Shown in pieces: positions 56,687-64,000 of a DNA stretch of 64,000 bases (positions are counted from its first letter, which is position 1; every line of letters begins with the position of its first letter). Origin of the DNA: Flavobacterium rakeshii (lineage in GTDB: Bacteria > Bacteroidota > Bacteroidia > Flavobacteriales > Flavobacteriaceae); assembly GCF_009741375.1 (NCBI RefSeq), contig NZ_WOWP01000005.1:1-64000 (forward strand), read 5' to 3'. The position numbers and the translations under genes were made by a program. The notes under the pieces are model-generated. The model was not told the origin of the DNA, ran no database searches, and worked only from the letters and a program-made list of their open reading frames with translations.

Positions 56687-58381
56687 ATGCAGCTTTCAGA
56701 ACAAGAAATCATTCGTAGAGAAAAACTGGACACGCTGAGAAACCTCGGCATCAATCCGTATCCCGCTAACCTATTCCCTGTAGACCATACATCTAAACAG
56801 GTTAAGGAAGATTTTGCTGAAGGCAAGAAGGTTGTTATTGCAGGCCGTGTGATGTCTTTCCGTATCCAGGGAAAGGCTTCTTTTGCCGAAATTCAGGATA
56901 GCGAAGGACGTATACAGATATACATAAACAGGGATGAAATTTGCCCTGGTGAAGATAAAACCAAATACAACGAGGTATTTAAAAAACTTATTGACCTTGG
57001 TGACTTTATAGGTGTAAAAGGTACACTTTTCACTACTCAGGTAGGAGAAAAATCAGTACGTGTAACCGACTTCTCCCTGCTAAGCAAAACGCTTAGACCG
57101 TTACCTATGCCAAAAACAGATGCCGATGGTAAAGTATACGACAGTTTTAATGACCCTGAGCTTCGTTACCGCCAGCGTTATGTAGATTTAGTGGTTAACC
57201 CTCAGGTAAAAGAAGTATTTGTTAAGAGAACAAAACTTTTTAACGCAATGAGGAGCTTCTTTAACGACAAAGGTTACTTTGAAGTTGAAACTCCAGTATT
57301 ACAACCAATACCGGGTGGTGCTGCCGCAAGACCGTTTGTTACTCACCACAACTCTTTAGACATCCCTCTATACATGAGGATTGCTAACGAGCTTTACCTT
57401 AAAAGACTTATAGTAGGTGGTTTTGACGGTGTTTATGAATTTAGTAAAAACTTCCGTAACGAAGGGATGGACAGAACCCATAACCCTGAGTTTACGGCTA
57501 TGGAAATATATGTAGCCTACAAAGACTACAACTGGATGATGGAGTTTACCGAAAACCTGCTTGAGCATTGTGCAACAGCAGTAAACGGAACTACAGTAGC
57601 CACTTTTGGCGAACACACGGTAGACTTTAAAGCTCCGTATGCCCGTGTTACTATGACAGATGCCATTAAACAGTTTACCGGATTTGATATTACCGGAAAA
57701 ACTGAAGCCGAAATATTTGAGGCTGCAAAAGGCATGGGTATCGATGTAAACGAAACCATGGGTAAAGGAAAACTTATTGATGAGATTTTTGGAGAGAAAT
57801 GTGAAGGCAACTTTATTCAGCCAACATTCATTACCGATTACCCTAAAGAAATGAGTCCGCTTTGTAAAGAGCACCGTGACAACCCTGAACTAACCGAGCG
57901 TTTTGAGCTTATGGTTTGTGGTAAGGAAATCGCCAATGCTTATTCAGAACTTAACGACCCTATTGACCAGAGAGAGCGTTTTGAAGCGCAGCTTAAGCTT
58001 GCCGAAAGAGGTGACGATGAAGCAGGTCAGTTTATTGACTTTGATTTCCTTAGAGCTTTAGAGTACGGTATGCCTCCTACATCAGGTTTAGGTATTGGTA
58101 TGGACAGATTAATTATGTTCTTAACCAACAACCAGTCTATACAGGAAGTATTGTTCTTCCCTCAAATGAGACCCGAGAAAAAAGGACCTGAACTAACCGA
58201 AGACGAAAAGCTGATTACCGAAATACTTAAAGCCAACAATTCTATTGAACTGGGAGCTTTAAAAACCGAAGCCGGACTAAGCGGTAAAAAATGGGATGCT
58301 GCCATGAAAGGTTTATCTAAACACGGACTTGTAAAAGTTGTTGTTGAAGGTGATGTAAAAACTGTAGAGTTTAAAGCATAA
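56687..58381 (+). CDS. lysS: Lysine-tRNA ligase, class II, with C-terminal extension
   Basis: The 564-residue enzyme charges tRNA-Lys. It has an OB-fold anticodon domain (1-150, KVVIAGRVMSFRIQGKASFA) and the class II core: motif 2 YEFSKNFRNEGMDRTHNPEF and motif 3 GLGIGMDRLIMFLT. The core ends near residue 497 (PQMRPEKK); about 67 further residues form a winged-helix-like tail (ITEILKANNSIELGALKTEA to GLVKVVVEGD). Such a tail is common in flavobacteria and absent in E. coli; its role is unknown. Confidence 0.96.
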   Translation: MQLSEQEIIRREKLDTLRNLGINPYPANLFPVDHTSKQVKEDFAEGKKVVIAGRVMSFRIQGKASFAEIQDSEGRIQIYINRDEICPGEDKTKYNEVFKKLIDLGDFIGVKGTLFTTQVGEKSVRVTDFSLLSKTLRPLPMPKTDADGKVYDSFNDPELRYRQRYVDLVVNPQVKEVFVKRTKLFNAMRSFFNDKGYFEVETPVLQPIPGGAAARPFVTHHNSLDIPLYMRIANELYLKRLIVGGFDGVYEFSKNFRNEGMDRTHNPEFTAMEIYVAYKDYNWMMEFTENLLEHCATAVNGTTVATFGEHTVDFKAPYARVTMTDAIKQFTGFDITGKTEAEIFEAAKGMGIDVNETMGKGKLIDEIFGEKCEGNFIQPTFITDYPKEMSPLCKEHRDNPELTERFELMVCGKEIANAYSELNDPIDQRERFEAQLKLAERGDDEAGQFIDFDFLRALEYGMPPTSGLGIGMDRLIMFLTNNQSIQEVLFFPQMRPEKKGPELTEDEKLITEILKANNSIELGALKTEAGLSGKKWDAAMKGLSKHGLVKVVVEGDVKTVEFKA

Positions 58382-58403
58382 TACACCTATTATATATATG
58401 TAT

Positions 58404-58437
58404 AAAAAAAAGGAACCTTAATAGGTTCCTTTTTTTT
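58404..58437. terminator. Bidirectional terminator between lysS and the outer-membrane gene
   Basis: AGGAACCT (58411-58418) pairs with AGGTTCCT (58423-58430) with long A/T flanks on both sides. It overlaps the stop codon of the convergent gene. Confidence 0.9.
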
Positions 58438-59389
58438 ATAAGCTATAATTAAGATTTATTGCCAACCTGTAATTTGCCTCAACCTTACCTCCTGTAAGGT
58501 TTTGATTCACTGGGACCATAGCATTAACTCCTAAAGAAAACTTACCCATACCGGCCTCTACCCCTGCCTTAGCAAAAAAGATATCACCTTTAGTATCGGG
58601 AACATCTTCGCCATACTGCCTGTTTGTAGCATACACTTCACCAGCCACACCTACCTGAGGTACCGTTATCATTTTCTGCCCTTTTATCATATAAAACAGG
58701 GTTCCGCCATAATTAAACTGGTTACCAAACTGATAGTTTTGATTGTTTTCGGTTTTAAAAGTATAATTAAGCATGGTATTAAAACCATAATTCCCTTTTT
58801 TGAGAATGTATTCGGCAGCTAACATATAATCCCAGCTACCTGTACCTAACTGGAAACTAGGGTTTACACTCCCGTTATTACTTCCGTTATATTCTCCGGT
58901 TGGAGCTTTCACTCCTACACCTGCCTGAAGCGTGTGTTTATAGGTTACCGTATCTGTTTTGGTTTGATATACCGTATACATACCCAGCACAGTAATATCA
59001 CCTAAACCATCAATAGTTTGTTTTCCTGTTGATGGCGCACGGTTATTAAAATGGTAAGGCACCAATGCCGTTACCTGAAAATTTCTAAACACCGGAATCC
59101 TCGCCCATGCCTGTATGGTATTAAAATTCTCATCTATCCACGGTGAGTTATTAAATATACCCTCACGGCTTGAGTAGCTTTGATACATATAACGCAAACC
59201 GACAAAGTTTTGATCGAGCATAGAACTAAACCCCATACTCCCGCCACTGGCAGAACAGCCACAGGCATCACAAAAATCTTCAAACTCATAGGCATACTGC
59301 CTAAAGTTTGGATAAAGCGTATCTCTTACTGTCCCTGCATAAAAACACTGAGCAACCAAAAGCAATACACCTATTATATATTTTTTCAT
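58436..59389 (-). CDS. Outer-membrane beta-barrel protein with CDACGC motif
   Basis: The 317-residue protein has a signal peptide (1-18) and a mature N-terminal segment with Cys40, Cys43 and Cys45 in FCDACGCSASGGSMGF, then about twelve predicted beta strands ending YRLAINLNYSL. PGAP-type annotation would call it 'transporter'. The three cysteines form a CxxCxC motif suited to binding a soft metal such as Cu(I), or a haem or disulphide. It starts 5 bp after the di-heme lipoprotein and ends the MbnP-MbnH-like operon. Function unknown; transport linked to copper is inference. Confidence 0.78.
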   Translation of the reverse strand: MKKYIIGVLLLVAQCFYAGTVRDTLYPNFRQYAYEFEDFCDACGCSASGGSMGFSSMLDQNFVGLRYMYQSYSSREGIFNNSPWIDENFNTIQAWARIPVFRNFQVTALVPYHFNNRAPSTGKQTIDGLGDITVLGMYTVYQTKTDTVTYKHTLQAGVGVKAPTGEYNGSNNGSVNPSFQLGTGSWDYMLAAEYILKKGNYGFNTMLNYTFKTENNQNYQFGNQFNYGGTLFYMIKGQKMITVPQVGVAGEVYATNRQYGEDVPDTKGDIFFAKAGVEAGMGKFSLGVNAMVPVNQNLTGGKVEANYRLAINLNYSL

Positions 59390-59394
59390 TTTAA

Positions 59395-60438
59395 TTAAGT
59401 TTGATAGTAAAACAGAGGATTATTGATATACTCCTCATCAGTTAGTGTTTTCAAGAAAGCAATAAGAGCATCTTTCTCTTCCTGTGTAAGCGGGATACCC
59501 AAAACATCTTCATGTCTTAGCTCATCATCCAGCGTTTCAGAATCAGTAACTCCGTTTGCGTAAAAGTTAAGCACCGACTGTAGCGAACCAAAGCGCCCAT
59601 CGTGCATATAAGGAGCAGTAAGCTCCACATTACGCAGGCTGGGAACTTTAAACTTATACCTGTCGGATACAAAACCGGTTACTATTTCCCTACCCAAATC
59701 ATTAAGATTAGGATTAGGCGGAAGTCCGTTATTCCTGAAAGCACTATCGGTAAACAAATCGGTTTTATGGCATACGGCACATTTTTGCTGAAACAGTGCC
59801 ATACCCTGCTCTTCCACGCTGGTAAAGTCACCTCCCGGTTCGTTGCGCACATGCTTATCATATCGCGAATTAGCCGAAACCATCATAGCCATGAACTGCC
59901 CAAGTGCCTTTAATATATTACCCGACGAAACCTGTTTATCTTCAAAAGCAAGTCCGAAGAGTTTTACATATTCGGCATCCTGCATAAGCTTTTCAGCTAT
60001 ACCCTGCAGGGTCTCACCCATTTCCTTCGGATTATGAATAGGCACTATAGAAAGCATCTCGATACTGTTTGAAGCTCCGTCATAAAAATATTCACTTTGG
60101 AAAGCCATATTTTGAACCGCCGGAGCATTACGCGTCCCTACCTGATCGTATATCCCATGACTGAAATCGTGTCCATGATGCGTAAAAGCATATCCCTGCT
60201 CATGGCAAAAAGAGCATGAAATAGTATTATCGGCAGATAATCGTCCGTCATAAAAAAGTTTCCTCCCAAGTTCAAAGCCTTTTTCTGTAGGCATGTTATA
60301 GGATACATCCTGTGCTAAGGGTGGAAAATTTGACGGAACCTGAAAATCTAACGGTTTATCAACTTCGGTATACTCCTCTTCTTTAGAACACGACACGAAA
60401 AAACACCCCATTAAAAAGGTTAGAATAATTGTTCTCAT
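59395..60438 (-). CDS. MbnH/cytochrome c peroxidase-like di-heme lipoprotein
   Basis: The ATG at 60438 gives 347 residues with a lipoprotein signal; lipid Cys17 is followed by SKEEE. Two heme c sites are C75xxCH79 (ISCSFCHEQG) and C220xxCH224 (CAVCHKTDLF). The second half has the MauG/CCP signature VELTAPYMHDGRFGSL. MbnH-type proteins in this family oxidise a tryptophan of MbnP using hydrogen peroxide. The neighbouring MbnP-like gene makes that role more likely than simple peroxidase. It is in the middle of a three-gene operon. Confidence 0.85.
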   Translation of the reverse strand: MRTIILTFLMGCFFVSCSKEEEYTEVDKPLDFQVPSNFPPLAQDVSYNMPTEKGFELGRKLFYDGRLSADNTISCSFCHEQGYAFTHHGHDFSHGIYDQVGTRNAPAVQNMAFQSEYFYDGASNSIEMLSIVPIHNPKEMGETLQGIAEKLMQDAEYVKLFGLAFEDKQVSSGNILKALGQFMAMMVSANSRYDKHVRNEPGGDFTSVEEQGMALFQQKCAVCHKTDLFTDSAFRNNGLPPNPNLNDLGREIVTGFVSDRYKFKVPSLRNVELTAPYMHDGRFGSLQSVLNFYANGVTDSETLDDELRHEDVLGIPLTQEEKDALIAFLKTLTDEEYINNPLFYYQT

Positions 60439-60486
60439 ATTAAAAAAGTTAGCCTTGCCACACCCAATGCAGCAAGGCATTAACAA

Positions 60487-61314
60487 TTAGTCTTCGTGGC
60501 TTGAGTTACCTCCGTTATGAACGTGATCTACAACAAACATATCCAGCGTGTTTTCAGCAATAGTTATAAGATTTTCACCTCCCATAATAGCCGTAGCTGT
60601 TTGTGCCTCATTGATATTATCTGCCAGTTTTATTTTATTTACCCCGTCAAGAATCACATTAGCATCGGTCTTAAGGTGTATGTTAGGCATTTCACCTTCT
60701 CTAACTCTTGCAGTAGTAGGTAGTGATAAGGTAACTTCCCTGTAATTATCGGTAGCTGTGTTACTCCCCTGATGCACCTGGAAAGCTTTTTCACCATCAA
60801 CCTCAGGTGAAGTATAAGTCCCTTCAAAGTTTATGAAACGGTACCCTGTAGACCATGTCCATGTTAAGTTATATTCTGTAGCTAAATCCCAAAAACTCTG
60901 CTGAGCCGTTTCTCCCTGCAGGTAACGTTGCTCATCTACACCAATACCAAACTTAAGCTGAGCATAATCTCCGGCTGGTACATTTTCTAAATGAGCGGTT
61001 AATAAATCACCTTCGGCACTAATAATAAAATAGCTTTCTTCTTTTGGGTAAGTATATTCGGCACCGTCTGCCTTAATAAGCACTATGTTACTTATTATAT
61101 AGTTAAGCCTGTTAATTGTTAAACTCTCTCCGTTAGAGTTTGTATAGGTATTCCCTAATATAAGAGCATCACCATTTACTCCGTTATCAAAATATAATTC
61201 TACATCACCCATGGCATCTTCTGCAACCGGAGAAGAATCGTCATCACTACTACATGATACAAAAAGGAAAGTAAGTGCCAATATGGCTATGGTGTTTTTT
61301 AACTGAAATTTCAT
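60487..61314 (-). CDS. MbnP-like lipoprotein
   Basis: The 275-residue protein has lipid Cys21 followed by SSDDD, the surface-export pattern reported for Flavobacterium. The MbnP-family layout is visible: VELYFDNGVNGDALIL, SLTINRLNYIISNIVLIKAD, ENVPAGDYAQLKFGIGVDEQ, then WTWSTGYRFINFEGTY with Trp152 and Trp154, and Trp142 nearby. The tail holds three histidines (VDHVHNGGNSSHED). In methanotrophs MbnP binds copper through a kynurenine made from Trp by MbnH. Which Trp would be modified here is not clear. Confidence 0.82.
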   Translation of the reverse strand: MKFQLKNTIAILALTFLFVSCSSDDDSSPVAEDAMGDVELYFDNGVNGDALILGNTYTNSNGESLTINRLNYIISNIVLIKADGAEYTYPKEESYFIISAEGDLLTAHLENVPAGDYAQLKFGIGVDEQRYLQGETAQQSFWDLATEYNLTWTWSTGYRFINFEGTYTSPEVDGEKAFQVHQGSNTATDNYREVTLSLPTTARVREGEMPNIHLKTDANVILDGVNKIKLADNINEAQTATAIMGGENLITIAENTLDMFVVDHVHNGGNSSHED

Positions 61315-61390
61315 TTTAATTTATTTGTTACGTTTATATATGTTTCCCGGTCACGCATAAAAGTATACGCAAACCAATTGTACTACTACA

Positions 61391-61403
61391 GTTATAATAT
61401 AAC
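61391..61403. promoter_or_regulatory. Candidate operator of the MbnP operon
   Basis: GTTATAATATAAC is a perfect palindrome about a central base, 77 bp before the MbnP ATG. No -7 box with full match is found; TACTTTTA lies between it and the gene. Confidence 0.4.
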
Positions 61404-61459
61404 CGCAAAGCACCTTAAGCACACACAAAACATATTGTGTTGCCTGATTACATAGTTAT

Positions 61460-61831
61460 TTAACCAATAAATGTGGGTGGATGAAATACAGCTCCCGTAT
61501 TATTATGAGAATACAGATTTGTATAAGGAATTGTAACTTTCTCTATAGGCTGAAGCACTACAGCATTGAAAGTAAAATCAAATGAATCCTGAAAAAATAA
61601 CACTTCAGTTTCCTGATGTGAAGTTTTTTTGTTTGATACCGGCTTTTCGCCTTCGGCAGCTTTGGCAAGCTCCTTCATTAAGTGGCATTTACCGTTACAG
61701 TGAAGTTCGGGCTTTGCTTTGTTTTCACAAAGCTCATTAGCAATATAATCATAGTTAAAAATATATTCAAAAACCGGCATAAGCGGCTTAAAGAATATTA
61801 CCATAGAACATATGATTACTAATTTTTTCAC
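61460..61831 (-). CDS. Small cysteine-motif protein upstream of the MbnP operon
   Basis: The start is GTG 61831; the 123-residue product begins with a hydrophobic segment (residues 3-25). The conserved part is ELCENKAKPELHCNGKCHLM, with Cys35, Cys45, Cys49 and His44/His50. The C-terminus ends in HPPTFIG. I know similar small proteins (PLWP-type, CNGKCYL) from other flavobacteria without a function. The motif fits Cu(I) binding. The -7 box lies so close that the mRNA may be leaderless. A 145-bp gap separates it from MbnP. Confidence 0.75.
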   Translation of the reverse strand: MKKLVIICSMVIFFKPLMPVFEYIFNYDYIANELCENKAKPELHCNGKCHLMKELAKAAEGEKPVSNKKTSHQETEVLFFQDSFDFTFNAVVLQPIEKVTIPYTNLYSHNNTGAVFHPPTFIG

Positions 61832-61835
61832 GACA

Positions 61836-61843
61836 CAAAAGTA
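61836..61843 (-). promoter_or_regulatory. -7 box for the cysteine-motif gene
   Basis: On the minus strand TACTTTTG (61843-61836) matches TAnnTTTG exactly and ends 4 bp before the GTG at 61831, implying little or no leader. Confidence 0.6.
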
Positions 61844-61865
61844 CTGCCAACAGGCTTATTGAAAA

Positions 61866-61878
61866 AATTTTTACGTAA
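61866..61878. promoter_or_regulatory. AATTTTTACGTAA element
   Basis: This 13-base match to the palindrome at 54328-54345 lies between the divergent cysteine-motif and Spy-like genes, near the -33 position of the former. Confidence 0.35.
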
Positions 61879-61939
61879 CATTTTAAACTTTTTCTTTTTA
61901 CAAATGTCTTAACAGTATGTAACTTAAAAAAATAAGATT

Positions 61940-62380
61940 ATGAAAACATGGATTTTAGCAGCAGTATTATGTGTTAGCACAAGTGTATTTGCACAACCGG
62001 GAAGAGGTGAACATCATGAAAAGAGAGAAAAACTAACTGTAGAACAACGCACCGAACTTCAGGTTAAAAAGATGACTCTTGAATTAGACCTTACTGATAA
62101 GCAAAAAGCTGACATACAAAAACTGGTTTTAGACCGAAATAAAAAAGCAGAAACTGAAATGGCTAAACATAAAGCCGACAGAGAAGCAGGTAAAGCGCCA
62201 ACTAAAGATGAAAGGTTTGCTATGCAAAGCAAAAAACTGGACGAACAGATTGCCATAAAAGCCGAAATGAAAAAGGTATTAAATGACGAACAGTTTGAAA
62301 AATGGCAAAAAATGCACGAAAAAAGAAAGGATAATTTTAAACACTATCGCAAAAACCTGAAAAAAGAAAAGAGAAGATAA
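61940..62380 (+). CDS. Spy/CpxP-like periplasmic protein
   Basis: The 146-residue protein has a signal peptide (1-19, SVFAQ) and a wholly helical, charged body with two LTxxQ-like signatures (LTVEQRTELQ, LDLTDKQKADIQKLVL). This matches Spy/CpxP chaperones, which respond to copper or envelope stress in enterobacteria. The histidine-rich start (GRGEHHEKREK) could bind metal. Its position divergent to the copper-like operon supports a stress link, by inference. Confidence 0.78.
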   Translation: MKTWILAAVLCVSTSVFAQPGRGEHHEKREKLTVEQRTELQVKKMTLELDLTDKQKADIQKLVLDRNKKAETEMAKHKADREAGKAPTKDERFAMQSKKLDEQIAIKAEMKKVLNDEQFEKWQKMHEKRKDNFKHYRKNLKKEKRR

Positions 62381-62398
62381 TTTTTTTTCTGTTAAAGT

Positions 62399-62429
62399 TT
62401 TGAGTTGTTTTATAAATTAATTAGATTTG
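62399..62429 (+). promoter_or_regulatory. Consensus promoter of the second Spy-like gene
   Basis: TTTG (62399-62402), 19 bases and TAGATTTG (62422-62429) match the Bacteroidota promoter fully, 34 bp before the ATG. Confidence 0.8.
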
Positions 62430-62463
62430 GCGTACATAACACTAAACAAAAACCAGTTTAATC

Positions 62464-62823
62464 ATGAAAAAAATAATTGCTTTATTCGTTGTAATGCTGG
62501 CTTTTGGTCTTAACGCCAATGCCCAGAAAAAAGCTCCGTCTAACCAGGTAGTTGCAGCTCAAAACCAAGAGAGTTACAAAGTATCTGCAGAGAAAGATTT
62601 AAAAGCTCTTAAAGAAGTTGTTGAACTACAGGAAGGTCAGGAAAAAGCCTTTAGAAACCTTTTTAAGCACAAACATGAGATTTTATCAATAAAAGACCTA
62701 AGCCAGGAACGTAAAGATGTACTAGCTCAATCTGTTGAGTCTAAAATCTCTTCTACGCTAACGCCAGAGCAAAACAAAAAACTTGCTGCTGCACCGGGCT
62801 TACTTAAAGTTTTAAGTCATTAA
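62464..62823 (+). CDS. Small secreted helical protein
   Basis: The 119-residue protein has a signal peptide ending ANAQ and a helical body with LKEVVELQEGQEKAFRNLF and a second repeat SSTLTPEQNKKLA. The LTPEQ box is Spy-like, so it may be a distant periplasmic chaperone. The family occurs in flavobacteria but I know no function. It has its own consensus promoter. Confidence 0.7.
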   Translation: MKKIIALFVVMLAFGLNANAQKKAPSNQVVAAQNQESYKVSAEKDLKALKEVVELQEGQEKAFRNLFKHKHEILSIKDLSQERKDVLAQSVESKISSTLTPEQNKKLAAAPGLLKVLSH

Positions 62824-62847
62824 TAGTATATAAAATACTAAAATAAA

Positions 62848-62873
62848 AAAGCTCCCTTTTCAGGGAGCTTTCT
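62848..62873 (-). terminator. hemL terminator
   Basis: AAAGCTCCC pairs with GGGAGCTTT around TTTTCA, ending 3 bp from the hemL stop. T and A runs make it bidirectional, also serving the small secreted protein gene. Confidence 0.9.
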
Positions 62874-62875
62874 TT

Positions 62876-64000
62876 TTATAACTCTTTTGCTACTTTTTCA
62901 ATAGCGTTGATTGTAAAATCAAGATCGTCATACGTAAGAGCATCGGTAATAAACCAAGTTTCATAGGCCGATGGCGCTATATACACCCCTTCCTTAAGCA
63001 AGCCATGGAAAAACTTCTTAAACGTTTCATTATCACCGTTTGCAGCGGTTTTAAAATCAGTTACCGGATTAGCATCAAAGTGAACCGAAATCATAGAACC
63101 TCTCCTGTTTATAGTATAAGTTAAATTAGCCGTTGTAAGTTTTTCACGAATACCTTTTTCAAGGTAAGCAGTTTTCTCTTCAAGCCTGCTGAATATTGCC
63201 TCATCACTATTTAAAGCCTTAAGCATTTCAAGTCCGGCAGCCATAGCCAACGGATTACCCGAAAGTGTACCCGCCTGATATACCGGTCCAACCGGAGCAA
63301 GGTAATTCATTATTTCATTTCTTCCCGCAAAAGCACCTACCGGAAGTCCGCCACCTATAACCTTACCAAAAGTTACAATATCAGCCCTAACTCCAAATAG
63401 TTGCTGAGCACCACCTTTAGCAAGACGGAAACCGGTCATAACCTCATCAAAAATTAAAAGAGCACCGTTAGCATCACATACCTCTCTTAACGCCTGCAGG
63501 AAACCTTCTGCCGGAGGTATACACCCCATATTACCCGCTACAGGCTCTATGATAATAGCTGCAATCTCATCTTTATTAGCTTCAAACAAATCTTTTACAT
63601 TTTGTAAATCATTGTATGTAGCAAGCAAAGTATCTTTTGCTGTTCCCTGAGTTACACCCGGGCTGTTTGGCGAACCAAAAGTTACTGCACCACTACCCGC
63701 CTGTATTAAAAACGAGTCGGAATGCCCGTGGTAACATCCTGCAAATTTTATAATCTTTTCACGTTTTGTATACCCCCTAGCAAGCCTTACAGCACTCATA
63801 CATGCCTCAGTACCCGAGTTTACAAAACGAATCTTATCAATATTAGGAACCATACTCACTGCCAGTTCGGCAATTTCGGTTTCCAAAGCTGTAGGAGTAC
63901 CAAACGAGGTTCCTTTTTTAGCCCTTTCTATAACTGCATTTACTACAGGCTCATAAGCATGACCTAAAATCATAGGTCCCCATGAGTTAATATAATCTAC
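62876..64000 (-). CDS. hemL: Glutamate-1-semialdehyde 2,1-aminomutase, N-terminus outside window
   Basis: The last 374 residues are visible; the frame continues past 64000. It begins inside [15 protein letters not shown], near residue 55 of a full-length enzyme. The PLP lysine is in [33 protein letters not shown] and GCYHGHSD are also typical. It makes 5-aminolevulinate from glutamate-1-semialdehyde for haem. The di-heme protein nearby needs haem, but no operon link exists. Confidence 0.97.
   Translation of the reverse strand, partial: VDYINSWGPMILGHAYEPVVNAVIERAKKGTSFGTPTALETEIAELAVSMVPNIDKIRFVNSGTEACMSAVRLARGYTKREKIIKFAGCYHGHSDSFLIQAGSGAVTFGSPNSPGVTQGTAKDTLLATYNDLQNVKDLFEANKDEIAAIIIEPVAGNMGCIPPAEGFLQALREVCDANGALLIFDEVMTGFRLAKGGAQQLFGVRADIVTFGKVIGGGLPVGAFAGRNEIMNYLAPVGPVYQAGTLSGNPLAMAAGLEMLKALNSDEAIFSRLEEKTAYLEKGIREKLTTANLTYTINRRGSMISVHFDANPVTDFKTAANGDNETFKKFFHGLLKEGVYIAPSAYETWFITDALTYDDLDFTINAIEKVAKEL

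Noticed and set aside
57368..57874. Open frame of 168 codons antisense to lysS
   Set aside because: It lies wholly inside a highly conserved tRNA ligase gene and has no domain, promoter or signal of its own.
60439..60486. Longer N-terminus of the di-heme protein (MLMPCCIGCGK)
   Set aside because: The downstream Met gives a normal lipoprotein signal; the cysteines upstream are probably not translated.

Overview
The window is AT-rich chromosomal DNA from a member of the Bacteroidota, most likely a Flavobacteriaceae close to Flavobacterium. Evidence: two secreted proteins end in type A sorting domains of the type IX secretion system (T9SS); there is a SusC/SusD pair; promoters carry the TAnnTTTG -7 box (often with TTTG about 19 bases upstream); Shine-Dalgarno sequences are nearly absent; and the gene order parA-parB-DUF5683-dapB-lepB-WbqC and secE-nusG-rplKAJL-rpoBC is typical of the family. 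I see no rRNA, prophage, insertion sequence or CRISPR array.

Layout. 1-3.1 kb: the 5' part of a repeat-rich collagen-like secreted protein, a long non-coding gap, and a membrane-anchored AraC regulator. 3.5-7.2 kb: a propeller-type sensor kinase and a response regulator that converge and overlap. 7.6-10 kb: a dienoyl-CoA reductase-like enzyme and a T9SS-exported protein with two HmuY-like modules behind possible Fur boxes. 10.1-20.4 kb: housekeeping genes (parA, parB, dapB, lepB, two rhomboid proteases, mutL) plus a frameshifted four-helix-bundle gene. 20.5-21.4 kb: a lone DUF4145 gene. 21.5-36.4 kb: the transcription/translation block rpoC, rpoB, rplL, rplJ, rplA, rplK, nusG, secE, tRNA-Trp, tuf, three tRNAs, hpf, xerC and rpsU, all on the minus strand. 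36.4-45.5 kb: an archaeal-type alpha-amylase, acyl-CoA dehydrogenase, a helix-hairpin-helix protein, PspC, DUF2851, an exonuclease, a cystathionine beta-synthase-like enzyme and a putative porin. 45.6-54.2 kb: a SusC/SusD operon with two extra lipoproteins, next to a T9SS-secreted S8 peptidase. 54.3-58.4 kb: rnhB, lipB, a lipoprotein and lysS. 58.4-61.9 kb: an MbnP-like lipoprotein, an MbnH/cytochrome-c-peroxidase-like di-heme lipoprotein, an outer-membrane protein with a CDACGC motif, and upstream a small cysteine-motif protein. 61.9-64 kb: two small Spy-like secreted proteins and hemL, cut by the window edge.

How the parts may work together. The most interesting candidate system is the MbnP/MbnH-like operon. 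In methanotrophs the di-heme MbnH oxidises a tryptophan of MbnP to make a copper site. Here both partners are lipoproteins with acidic residues just after the lipid cysteine, the pattern linked to surface display in Bacteroidota, and they sit with a cysteine-bearing outer-membrane barrel. This could be an outward-facing copper capture module. A second candidate is the S8 peptidase with SusCD, which could digest protein outside the cell and import peptides. The rpsU gene keeps a perfect Shine-Dalgarno sequence in an organism that otherwise avoids them, which fits autoregulation by ribosomes lacking bS21.
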